From: an uncultured Clostridium sp.
GTDB lineage: Bacteria; Bacillota; Clostridia; Clostridiales; Clostridiaceae
Direction of reading: 5' to 3'
Length of the DNA stretch: 57,206 nucleotides
NCBI GenBank assembly: GCA_937927335.1
Contig: CALBDU010000090.1
Coordinates: 1 to 57,206, forward strand
Shown here: positions 15,632 to 22,889 of the stretch, piece by piece
How the letters are laid out: every line of letters begins with the position of its first letter
Numbering within the stretch: the stretch's first letter is position 1
Position numbers and translations under genes: made by a program
The notes under the pieces: model-generated
The model's input: the letters and a program-made list of their open reading frames with translations, nothing else
What the model was told of the DNA's origin: nothing
The model's database searches: none

Positions 15632-16948
15632 ATGGAATTAACAAAGGTTAATAGTATACTGGACACTTTATCAAATGCAGCACCTGCAGCAAAACAGAAG
15701 ACCAGCGACAATTTTGAAAGACTTGTGGCAAAGGCCTCTAACAAGCTTCAATCCCAGGACAAACTTAAATCACAGGACAAGCTTCAGAGTAAGGATGACC
15801 TTCAAAACCAGAATGCATCCCAGACTGCTGATAAAACAGAGGATACTGCAGCAGACAACACAGTTAAGGAAAGTGTAAAAACAGACAGCATGGATTCAAA
15901 CAGCACACAGGCAGCTGATGCAGATGCCAAGGAGCTTAAAGCAGCAGTAGATGAGCTTATCAAGGAAGAGAACTCCAAAGGGGAGCTTTCAGAGGAAGCC
16001 CTGAACCTGCTAAATATGCTTTCTATGCTTTTAGGCACTATGGATACTTCTGATAACAGTACTGGAACTAATGCACAAGGAATAGTTGACAGTCTAAAGC
16101 AAAAACTTAATCTTACAGAAACGAAGGCAGCCAAGATATTTGCCATGCTGGATAAGCTTGTAAACACACAGCAGTTTGATTCCCTGGTTAAGGGCAGCAG
16201 CGAAAACTCCGCAAATGACATAAAAAAGGAATTGTTTGCACTTTTAAACAATTTGGAAAAGGGCTTATCAAAGGATGTACAAGTAAATCCAAAGGATGGC
16301 ATCATAAGCCTGAAGGAGGTACTTCCGGAAATTAAACAGGCACTGGCATCCAAGGGCAATTCTTCTGAACAGAAGGAAGCCTCTGCAGATAAAAAGGGAG
16401 AGGAACTTTTAAAGGCATTGTCAGCAGATGACAAATCAGAAAATTCTGACCCGAAAATATCAAACTTTATGAATAAATTTAGCGCAGTTAAAAATGAAAG
16501 TGTTAATGCTGTTAAGGAACCGGAGGTTATAAACCAGAAAAATCTGGCTGGAGACATAATTAAAACTCTAAAATATATGGAAACCAGCAGCATGAAAAAT
16601 CTCACAGTAAAGATAAATCCTAAAGAGCTTGGAGAAGTGGTTGTAAACATCACCATGGAAGCAGGAGTTATGAAGGCATCCATCACAGCTTCAAACAAGG
16701 ATGCATACAATCTGATTCAGGGAAATCTGCAGGACATCAATTCAAGGCTTAATAACAGTGATGTGAAGATAGCAAACCTATCCTTGAATGTATACAATGA
16801 GGATACCACTTACTACAGCAATGAATCAGGAAGAGAAAGAAACCAGCAGGGCAGCAGTAAGGGAAATGGCAACGTTTCAGCAGCAGCCCAGGCGGAAGAA
16901 GTTCAGGAGGAAAGCTACCTGGACAGTAATGTAAACAAATTGGCATAG
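15632..16948 (+). CDS. fliK: Flagellar hook-length control protein FliK
   Basis: With ATG 15632 (GGAGGTG five bases ahead) the product has 438 residues; ATG 15614 is an unlikely alternative inside fliJ. The N-terminal two thirds are Lys/Gln/Asp/Ser-rich and include a fourfold hexapeptide repeat at residues 38-61. The C-terminal domain (about 300-385) shows the FliK pattern LTVKINPKELGEVVVNI followed by LIQGNLQDINSRL. FliK measures hook length and switches the export gate through FlhB. It lies directly before flgD, as is standard. Confidence 0.94.
   Translation: MELTKVNSILDTLSNAAPAAKQKTSDNFERLVAKASNKLQSQDKLKSQDKLQSKDDLQNQNASQTADKTEDTAADNTVKESVKTDSMDSNSTQAADADAKELKAAVDELIKEENSKGELSEEALNLLNMLSMLLGTMDTSDNSTGTNAQGIVDSLKQKLNLTETKAAKIFAMLDKLVNTQQFDSLVKGSSENSANDIKKELFALLNNLEKGLSKDVQVNPKDGIISLKEVLPEIKQALASKGNSSEQKEASADKKGEELLKALSADDKSENSDPKISNFMNKFSAVKNESVNAVKEPEVINQKNLAGDIIKTLKYMETSSMKNLTVKINPKELGEVVVNITMEAGVMKASITASNKDAYNLIQGNLQDINSRLNNSDVKIANLSLNVYNEDTTYYSNESGRERNQQGSSKGNGNVSAAAQAEEVQEESYLDSNVNKLA
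15743..15814 (+). repeat. Four tandem 18-bp units inside fliK
   Basis: Four in-frame 18-bp units encode KLQSQD, KLKSQD, KLQSKD and DLQNQN. The DNA copies differ at silent and replacement sites, so this is an aged repeat expansion. The hook-length ruler region tolerates such changes in length. Confidence 0.8.
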
Positions 16949-16960
16949 GAGGTAAATTTA

Positions 16961-17377
16961 ATGGCAGTAACAGCATATTCGGGAGTTACACAAAAAGACG
17001 GATATACAGAAAACGGCACCAGAATAGTCACAAACGGAAGCGAACTTGACAAGGATGCGTTTTTAAAGATTTTATCAGCAGAGCTGTCTAATCAGGATCC
17101 TGACAACACTAAGGACTCCACTGAATATATATCACAAATGGCTCAGTTCGCAGGCCTTGAACAGATGGCTAATTTAAACAGCAGCATGCAGCTTATAGGC
17201 GCCTCATCTCTGATAGGTAGGGAAGTAACCTTTAAAACCACTGATGCAGACGGCAACCCATACACCGGAATAGTTCAGAATGTAATGAAAAACGGAGATA
17301 CCATTAAGTTAAATGTACTAGTTGGAGAGAATACTTATCAGGAATTCAGCATGTCGGATGTAAGTAAAATTACATAA
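16961..17377 (+). CDS. flgD: Hook assembly scaffold (hook cap) protein FlgD
   Basis: A 138-residue protein containing LDKDAFLKILSAELSNQDP and SQMAQFAGLEQMANL, the N-terminal FlgD signature, followed by a short beta domain (IGREVTFKTTDADG). FlgD caps the growing hook and is removed on completion. It is short, lacking the larger C-terminal Ig-like domain of enterobacterial FlgD, as in other Firmicutes. It lies 12 bases after fliK behind GGAGG. Confidence 0.95.
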   Translation: MAVTAYSGVTQKDGYTENGTRIVTNGSELDKDAFLKILSAELSNQDPDNTKDSTEYISQMAQFAGLEQMANLNSSMQLIGASSLIGREVTFKTTDADGNPYTGIVQNVMKNGDTIKLNVLVGENTYQEFSMSDVSKIT

Positions 17378-17390
17378 AGGAGCTGATACC

Positions 17391-17789
17391 ATGGGTTACA
17401 GAGTGATAAACGGAAAACTGCATTTGATTGAGGACATATCGTCTGTAAGCAGCAATTCCATAAACAAGACAAATAGCAGCAAAGCTGCAGGAACCGATTT
17501 TAAGGACATATTAAACAAGGAAATAGGTAAAAATGAAGCTTTTGTCATATCGAAGCATGCCGAGGAAAGACTGCGACAGAGGAATATCCAGTTTAACGAG
17601 GCAGATATGAGACAGATAAATGAAGGCATTAACAAGGCCGAGGCTAAGGGCAGCAAGGATTGTCTAATATGCTATAAGGGAAATGCACTGGTTACAAGCA
17701 TAAAAAACAGGACTGTGATTACAGCTGTAGACCAGGATGCAGGCAAAGGGAATGTTTTTACCAATATTGACAGTGTATTATTTATATAA
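17391..17789 (+). CDS. TIGR02530-family flagellar operon protein
   Basis: A 132-residue protein with the conserved C-terminal block ISKHAEERLRQRNIQF, a helix, and LVTSIKNRTVITAVD. This matches the small flagellar operon family found between flgD and flgE in Firmicutes. Its exact role is not established; an early-assembly function is inferred from position. The N-terminal 45 residues are variable. It lies 13 bases after flgD behind AAAGGAG. Confidence 0.88.
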   Translation: MGYRVINGKLHLIEDISSVSSNSINKTNSSKAAGTDFKDILNKEIGKNEAFVISKHAEERLRQRNIQFNEADMRQINEGINKAEAKGSKDCLICYKGNALVTSIKNRTVITAVDQDAGKGNVFTNIDSVLFI

Positions 17790-17838
17790 GGCAGGACCTT
17801 CGGGATGCCTTGCTTTGCGGAATGACTGAAGCAAAGCA
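17788..17838 (+). other. Two RNA hairpins in the flgE leader
   Basis: AAGGCA (17788-17793) can pair with TGCCTT (17806-17811), and TGCTTTGC (17811-17818) pairs perfectly with GCAAAGCA (17831-17838). No T run follows, so it is not an intrinsic terminator. A role as a processing or stability element between the TIGR02530 gene and the highly expressed hook gene is plausible. Confidence 0.5.
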
Positions 17839-17866
17839 GCAAATAAAATTTATTGGAGGTTAAAAT

Positions 17867-18901
17867 ATGTTACCATCAATGTACTCCGCAATAAGCGGTC
17901 TTAAGGCAAATCAAAAGAAATTGGATGTTATAGGAAATAATATAGCCAACGTTTCCACTACAGGGTTCAAGGTTCAAAGAGTGGTGTTTCAGGATATGCT
18001 GAGCCAGACAGTAGGCCAGGCCTCAGGTGCTGGTGCAAACACCGGTGGAACAAATGCTAAGCAGATAGGACTAGGAGCTCAGATAGGAAGTATAGACACC
18101 CTTACTTCCACAGGAAATATGCAGTCTACAGGAAGAAGCCTGGATGCAGCTATCGACGGTAAAGGTTACTTTATGGTGGGCAGAGGAACTGCACCTACTG
18201 ATAATGATAATGGAATTGCTATAGTTACAGACGACTCCGACATGAGCACATATCAAACCATTGATACAGAAGAAAATACCAGTACAATGAGTGTTATGTT
18301 TACAAGGGACGGATCATTTACCTTAGATGATAATGGAAATCTGGTTACTTCAGATGGAAACAGGGTACTGGGTTACGCCATGGAAAACGGTAGTGATGTA
18401 AGCGTTGATTATAATGATGGAGTAGCCACTGTTAACTATGTGGATCCAGATGACGCGGATACTCAAGCAGGAGATCATCTCGTTCCTCTTGTAATTCCCG
18501 ATGTTGTAGGTGAAGGCGAGGATGCAAAAAGAGTTAAGTCCTTTACTATAGAAAAAAATGGTTTAATAAAGGCAGTATTGGATGGAGGCGCTGTTACAGC
18601 CTTGGGACAGATAGCCACCGCAAGCTTCAAAAATGAAGGTGGTCTGGTTAAGCTTGGAAAGAACCTGTATCAGAACTCAGCCAATTCAGGAGATGCTGTA
18701 GTCAGAAGCGGTGTAGGCGCCGATACAGATAATGGCAACGGCTACGGTGATGTGCTTCAAAACGTGCTGGAAATGTCCAACGTAGACCTGGCAGAACAAT
18801 TTACAGACATGATTGTAGCAAGCAGGGCGTTCCAGGCTAATGGAAAAATGATAACCACAGGAGATGAAATACTTCAGGAACTTGTAAATCTCAAAAGATA
18901 G
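17867..18901 (+). CDS. flgE: Flagellar hook protein FlgE
   Basis: A 344-residue hook protein with N-terminal SAISGLKANQKKLDVIGNNI and STTGFKVQRVVFQDM, and C-terminal LEMSNVDLAEQFTDMIVASR with FQANGKMITTGDEILQELV, the FlgE/FlgG fold. It polymerises into the universal-joint hook. It follows flgD and precedes flbD, the normal FlgE site. The middle domain is smaller than in enterobacterial FlgE (402). A strong GGAGG sits ahead of the ATG. Confidence 0.95.
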   Translation: MLPSMYSAISGLKANQKKLDVIGNNIANVSTTGFKVQRVVFQDMLSQTVGQASGAGANTGGTNAKQIGLGAQIGSIDTLTSTGNMQSTGRSLDAAIDGKGYFMVGRGTAPTDNDNGIAIVTDDSDMSTYQTIDTEENTSTMSVMFTRDGSFTLDDNGNLVTSDGNRVLGYAMENGSDVSVDYNDGVATVNYVDPDDADTQAGDHLVPLVIPDVVGEGEDAKRVKSFTIEKNGLIKAVLDGGAVTALGQIATASFKNEGGLVKLGKNLYQNSANSGDAVVRSGVGADTDNGNGYGDVLQNVLEMSNVDLAEQFTDMIVASRAFQANGKMITTGDEILQELVNLKR

Positions 18902-18911
18902 GAGATAATTT

Positions 18912-19109
18912 ATGATTAAGCTCACCGGACTGGACCATAAGGAGTACATCCTGAATGCGGATCATATAGAGAAAATTGAGGAAGTCCCCGAAAGTGTAAT
19001 TACCCTTACCAACGGCAAAAAGTATCTGGTAATGGATACTGCTGAGGAGATTGTAGAAAAAGTAATACAATACAAAAGGAAAATTTACAACAACACAAGT
19101 GTTTATTAG
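18912..19109 (+). CDS. flbD: FlbD-family flagellar protein (SwrD-like)
   Basis: A 65-residue protein beginning MIKLTGLDHKEYILNADHIE with ITLTNGKKYLVMDTAEEIVEK (in two adjacent stretches), the full-length pattern of the small FlbD family. In B. subtilis the homologue SwrD increases motor torque. It is unrelated to the Caulobacter regulator of the same name. It sits between flgE and fliL, where motA and motB normally follow in related clostridia but are missing here. Confidence 0.9.
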   Translation: MIKLTGLDHKEYILNADHIEKIEEVPESVITLTNGKKYLVMDTAEEIVEKVIQYKRKIYNNTSVY

Positions 19110-19121
19110 AAGGAGACAGGT

Positions 19122-19595
19122 ATGGAAGGAAAAGAAAAAAAAGTCAAAGAGAAAAAAAGCAAGGGAAAGATCATAATATATGCCATAATAATACTCCTGC
19201 TTCTGGTTATTATAGGCGGAGGCGGCTATTTTGGCTACAAGATATTGAACCAGAATAAGCAGAATGTGGCAGTTCAAGCCAATATCAAGTCAGTGCCTGA
19301 ATTTACTTTTGCTCAGGATGAGTTTTTAATCAACCTTTCAGATACGGACAGCTCAAGGTATGTGAAGGTTAAGGTTTATTTAGGCTATGACAAAAAGAAG
19401 CTGGGAGAGGAATTAACTGCAAAAAAGGCGGCTATAAGAGATACTTGTATAACAGTTTTAAGGGCGAAAAAAGCTGCTGACTTTTCCGCCGGCGGAACTG
19501 AAACCATAAAAGCCGAGATACTTGCTAAGGTAAACCCTCTGCTAACAAAGGGACAAGTTGAAGAAGTTTATTTTTATGACATATTAGTGCAATAG
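19122..19595 (+). CDS. fliL: Flagellar basal-body associated protein FliL
   Basis: A 157-residue protein with a Lys-rich cytoplasmic N-terminus (1-15), one membrane helix (about 16-38, with LLLVIIGGGGYFGY) and an extracytoplasmic FliL domain that includes DEFLINLSDTDSSRYVKVKV and a C-terminal VYFYDILVQ. FliL surrounds the stator and supports torque. It lies 12 bases after flbD behind AAGGAG and before fliO. Confidence 0.95.
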   Translation: MEGKEKKVKEKKSKGKIIIYAIIILLLLVIIGGGGYFGYKILNQNKQNVAVQANIKSVPEFTFAQDEFLINLSDTDSSRYVKVKVYLGYDKKKLGEELTAKKAAIRDTCITVLRAKKAADFSAGGTETIKAEILAKVNPLLTKGQVEEVYFYDILVQ

Positions 19596-19606
19596 GAGAT
19601 TTAATT

Positions 19607-19963
19607 ATGGACTGGCAGTTTTTATCAATGATAATAAAGGTGGCAATATTTTTACCCATAATCCTGCTGCTCATTTATCTTTCAGCCAGGGTGGGAGGCG
19701 GAAAGCTTCAGGGCATCCAAAGCGGAAGGTATATTAAAATTCTTGAGAGAGTTTCAGTTTCAAGAGACAATGCCCTTATGGCGGTAAAAATCGGTGAAAA
19801 GGGCTATGTGGTTTCTTCTGCAGCTGGGAAGGTGGAAATACTTAAGGAAATCAGCGATGAAGATCTGGCCGGTATAGAAGCAGCTAAAAACGTGAACTTA
19901 AACGTGAGCCTCCATACCTGTAAGGATATCTACAATAAATTTAAACACAAGAAGGAAGATTGA
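19607..19963 (+). CDS. fliO: Flagellar biosynthetic protein FliO (FliZ in Bacillus)
   Basis: A 118-residue protein with one N-terminal membrane helix (about 9-28) followed by a cytoplasmic domain containing IKILERVSVSRDNALMAVKI and GEKGYVVSSAAGKVEIL. This is the FliO/FliZ pattern. FliO helps assemble the FliP ring of the export gate. It is directly followed by fliP, one base after its stop. Conservation in the family is low but position and architecture agree. Confidence 0.9.
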   Translation: MDWQFLSMIIKVAIFLPIILLLIYLSARVGGGKLQGIQSGRYIKILERVSVSRDNALMAVKIGEKGYVVSSAAGKVEILKEISDEDLAGIEAAKNVNLNVSLHTCKDIYNKFKHKKED

Positions 19964-19964
19964 G

Positions 19965-20744
19965 ATGAATAAGAGGGCATACAGGAACATAATAATTTGT
20001 ACTTTATTTGTTGCAGCAGGGATACTGTTTATGTCAGCCAAGGTTCATGCAGCGCCGGATACAACGCTGCCTATACCGGACATAAGCATTTCTCTGGATA
20101 ACTCAACCTCACCAAAGCAGTACGTAGACAATGTGAAACTGCTTGTACTGCTGACGGTTTTAACACTCTTACCTTCCTTCATCATGATGATGACAAGCTT
20201 TATCAGGCTGGTGGTGGTATTTGGTTTTCTCAGGTCAGCCCTGGGAACCAACCAGTCGCCGCCAAACACAATAATAATAGGTCTGGCACTTTTTATAACC
20301 ATATTTATTATGGCTCCGGTTTATAAGGAAATGGACAAAACAGCAATACAGCCATATCTTAAAAACCAGATAACCCAGGAGCAGTTCGTGGAAAACGGAT
20401 CCAAGCCACTCCGGGAATTTATGCTTAAACAGACAAGGCAGAAGGATCTTAAACTGTTTGTGGATGCTGCAAAGCTTGATTATACTGTAACAAAGGACAA
20501 TGCTCCTCTTTATGTGGTAGTACCCTCCTTTATAATCAGCGAATTAAAAACTGCATTTCAGATAGGGTTCCTGCTTTATATACCATTTTTAATAATTGAT
20601 CTGGTGGTGGCCAGCGTGCTCATGTCCATGGGTATGTTTATGCTTGCCCCGGCAATGATATCGCTTCCCTTCAAGCTGTTGCTGTTTGTAATGGTGGATG
20701 GCTGGTATCTGCTGGTAAAATCACTGATTATTAGTTTTTCGTGA
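19965..20744 (+). CDS. fliP: Flagellar export gate protein FliP
   Basis: A 259-residue membrane protein. A cleavable signal sequence (about 1-29, ending near SAKVHA) is followed by four membrane segments. Diagnostic stretches are SFIRLVVVFGFLRSALGTNQ and, near the end, MGMFMLAPAMISLPFKLLLF. FliP pentamers form the core of the export gate with FliQ and FliR. It ends four bases or fewer ahead of the fliQ ribosome site. Confidence 0.97.
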   Translation: MNKRAYRNIIICTLFVAAGILFMSAKVHAAPDTTLPIPDISISLDNSTSPKQYVDNVKLLVLLTVLTLLPSFIMMMTSFIRLVVVFGFLRSALGTNQSPPNTIIIGLALFITIFIMAPVYKEMDKTAIQPYLKNQITQEQFVENGSKPLREFMLKQTRQKDLKLFVDAAKLDYTVTKDNAPLYVVVPSFIISELKTAFQIGFLLYIPFLIIDLVVASVLMSMGMFMLAPAMISLPFKLLLFVMVDGWYLLVKSLIISFS

Positions 20745-20754
20745 GGTGGGTTCA

Positions 20755-21024
20755 ATGAGCGAAACCATGGTAATAGGCGTTTTAAAGGACGCTATACAAA
20801 CAGGTCTTTTGGTATCGGCACCAATTTTGCTGGTGTCCTTGCTGGTGGGACTTATAATCAGCATATTTCAGGCAACCACCCAGATTCAGGAGCAGACCTT
20901 GACCTTTGTGCCAAAGCTTATAGCAATTGCTGCAGTTGGGCTTCTGGCAGGCAGCTGGATGCTTCAGATGCTGGTAGGCTTCACCACAAGGATTTTTCAG
21001 ATGATGGCCAATATTACACATTAG
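20755..21024 (+). CDS. fliQ: Flagellar export gate protein FliQ
   Basis: An 89-residue protein with two membrane helices (about 15-38 and 50-72) and the signature SIFQATTQIQEQTLTFVPK. It is part of the FliPQR export gate. ATG 20755 is chosen over in-frame GTG 20746 because GAGGTGG at 20742-20748 then serves as ribosome site and the protein begins MSETMVI like other FliQ. Confidence 0.97.
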   Translation: MSETMVIGVLKDAIQTGLLVSAPILLVSLLVGLIISIFQATTQIQEQTLTFVPKLIAIAAVGLLAGSWMLQMLVGFTTRIFQMMANITH

Positions 21025-21048
21025 CAAAAGCATAAGGTGGTATAAGCA

Positions 21049-22875
21049 TTGATAGATTCCATGTATTTAACAGCCCTGGTCCTGGTGACCATAAGAATAT
21101 TCTGCGCTTTGATGGTGATACCTGAAATTTTCCCAACTGGTGCTCCTGCAGCAGTTAAGGTAGGTTTTACCATAGTAGTAGCTTATATACTAATGCCAGG
21201 AATAAATTACAGTACAGCGTCAGATATAAATAATATATTTCCTTTTATGTTTAACTGCTTTAATGAAGCTGTGGCTGGACTGGTTCTAGGCTTTACGGTT
21301 AACCTGTGCTTTGCATGCTTCAGATTTGCAGGAAATCTTATGGATGTCCAGGTGGGCTTTGGAATGGCATCACTGTTTGATCCAAATACCAGTGCAAATG
21401 TTACTTTGCTGGAACGTACCATGTACTGGTTCAGTATAGTAATATTTTTTATTATAGACGGACATCATATGCTTTTAAAGGCACTTATGGAAAGCTTTAA
21501 CATAATTAAGCTTGGCAACCTGGTCCTTAACAATGATTCAATAAATGTGGTTATAATGGCATTTATCCACTATTTTGCAATAGGCTTGAGGATTGCCATA
21601 CCTATACTTTTAATAGTATTAATATCAGATTTGACCATGGGGCTTATAGCCAGAACGGTGCCCCAGCTTAATATAATGATACTGGGTCTTCCCTTAAAAA
21701 TATTGATTGGGCTTCTTGCATTAACCATAGCCCTTCCAATAATAATGAATATGATAATTGCATCCTTTGAAGGGCTGCCGGATATATTCAAGGGCTTCTA
21801 CAAGACTTTGCCTTTGCTGATGATTTTTGCGGCAGATGAAAAGACGGAAGAAGCCACACCTAAGAAGAAGAGCGATGCAAGAAAAAAGGGTCAGATTGCA
21901 AAAAGTAAGGAAGTGGGTCTTGCATTCACACTGCTGGCATCCACTCTGGTGCTGATGCTTTTAGGCAATTATGCCATACAAGGCTTTTCAACCACCCTTA
22001 CCACTTTCCTGAATAATTATATAAACATGAGTCTCACCTATGACAGTGTTCAGAAGGTGGCATTTATTACTGCATGGAGAATAGCCCTGATTTTTCTTCC
22101 CATGGTGCTTCCCATACTTTTTCTTGGGGTACTGGCAAATTTTATTCAATCAGGAGCCATGTTTACAAAGGAACCCATAAAGCCTGATTTTACAAAGTTA
22201 AATCCATTGAACGGCTTTAAAAGAATATTTTCTGTAAGAACGGTAGTTGAGCTTTTTAAGGATCTGGCCATAGTAACGGTGGTGGGCTTTATCGGCTACA
22301 GATTTGTTATGGATAACCTGCTTCCAATTCTCAGGGCAGGAAATGCCAGTGTCCAGGGAGTAATTTCAGAAATAGGCACTCTGTCAGTAAATATATTTTT
22401 TAAAATAACTATAGTTATGATAGCTATAGCTATTATTGACTATGTATTTCAAAGGTTTCAGTATAATAAGGATCTTCGTATGACAAAACAGGAAATCAAG
22501 GAAGAATACAAGCAGGAGGAAGGGGATCCCCAGATAAAGGGTAAGATAAGGCAGAAGCAGAGGGAAATGGCCATGCGCAGAATGATGCAGGAGGTTCCTA
22601 AAGCAACTGTGGTGGTTACAAACCCTACCCATATAGCTGTTGCCTTGAAATATGAGGAAGGACAGAATGCACCTCTTCTGGTGGCTAAGGGAGCAGACAA
22701 CGTTGCTGTAAAAATAAAGGAAAAGGCTTCCGAGGCAAAGGTACCTATTATAGAAAACAAGCCCCTTGCCAGGATGATATACAGTGAAGTGGAACTGGAT
22801 TCCGAAATCCCTGTGGAAATGTACCAGGCGGTGGCAGAGATACTTGCCCTGGTCTACAAGATTAAGAGAAAGTAG
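21049..22875 (+). CDS. fliR-flhB: FliR-FlhB natural fusion, export gate and substrate switch
   Basis: A single uninterrupted 608-residue frame starting at TTG 21049 behind AAGGTGG. Residues 1 to about 260 are FliR (six membrane helices, with GFGMASLFDPNTSANVTLL). From about 262 the FlhB N-terminus begins (DEKTEEATPKKKSDARKKGQ), followed by four helices and the cytoplasmic domain with the self-cleaving NPTH motif at N525. FliR-FlhB fusions are known from clostridia and fix FlhB to the export gate. FlhB controls the switch from hook to filament substrates together with FliK. No stop or frameshift separates the halves. Confidence 0.95.
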   Translation: MIDSMYLTALVLVTIRIFCALMVIPEIFPTGAPAAVKVGFTIVVAYILMPGINYSTASDINNIFPFMFNCFNEAVAGLVLGFTVNLCFACFRFAGNLMDVQVGFGMASLFDPNTSANVTLLERTMYWFSIVIFFIIDGHHMLLKALMESFNIIKLGNLVLNNDSINVVIMAFIHYFAIGLRIAIPILLIVLISDLTMGLIARTVPQLNIMILGLPLKILIGLLALTIALPIIMNMIIASFEGLPDIFKGFYKTLPLLMIFAADEKTEEATPKKKSDARKKGQIAKSKEVGLAFTLLASTLVLMLLGNYAIQGFSTTLTTFLNNYINMSLTYDSVQKVAFITAWRIALIFLPMVLPILFLGVLANFIQSGAMFTKEPIKPDFTKLNPLNGFKRIFSVRTVVELFKDLAIVTVVGFIGYRFVMDNLLPILRAGNASVQGVISEIGTLSVNIFFKITIVMIAIAIIDYVFQRFQYNKDLRMTKQEIKEEYKQEEGDPQIKGKIRQKQREMAMRRMMQEVPKATVVVTNPTHIAVALKYEEGQNAPLLVAKGADNVAVKIKEKASEAKVPIIENKPLARMIYSEVELDSEIPVEMYQAVAEILALVYKIKRK

Positions 22876-22889
22876 TGTGAAATGATTTA

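Noticed and set aside
15743..15814. Tandem repeat considered as a CRISPR-like array
   Set aside because: The units are contiguous, in frame, 18 bp long and have no spacers; they encode a hexapeptide repeat of FliK.
15802..16710. Minus-strand open frame of 302 codons opposite fliK
   Set aside because: The composition (Ser/Phe/Leu/Ala runs) reflects the complement of the Lys/Glu/Asp-rich fliK; there is no start signal and no recognisable domain.
21830..21850. Possible frameshift or missed stop between FliR and FlhB
   Set aside because: The frame is continuous and the same fusion occurs naturally in other clostridia, so it is not an error.
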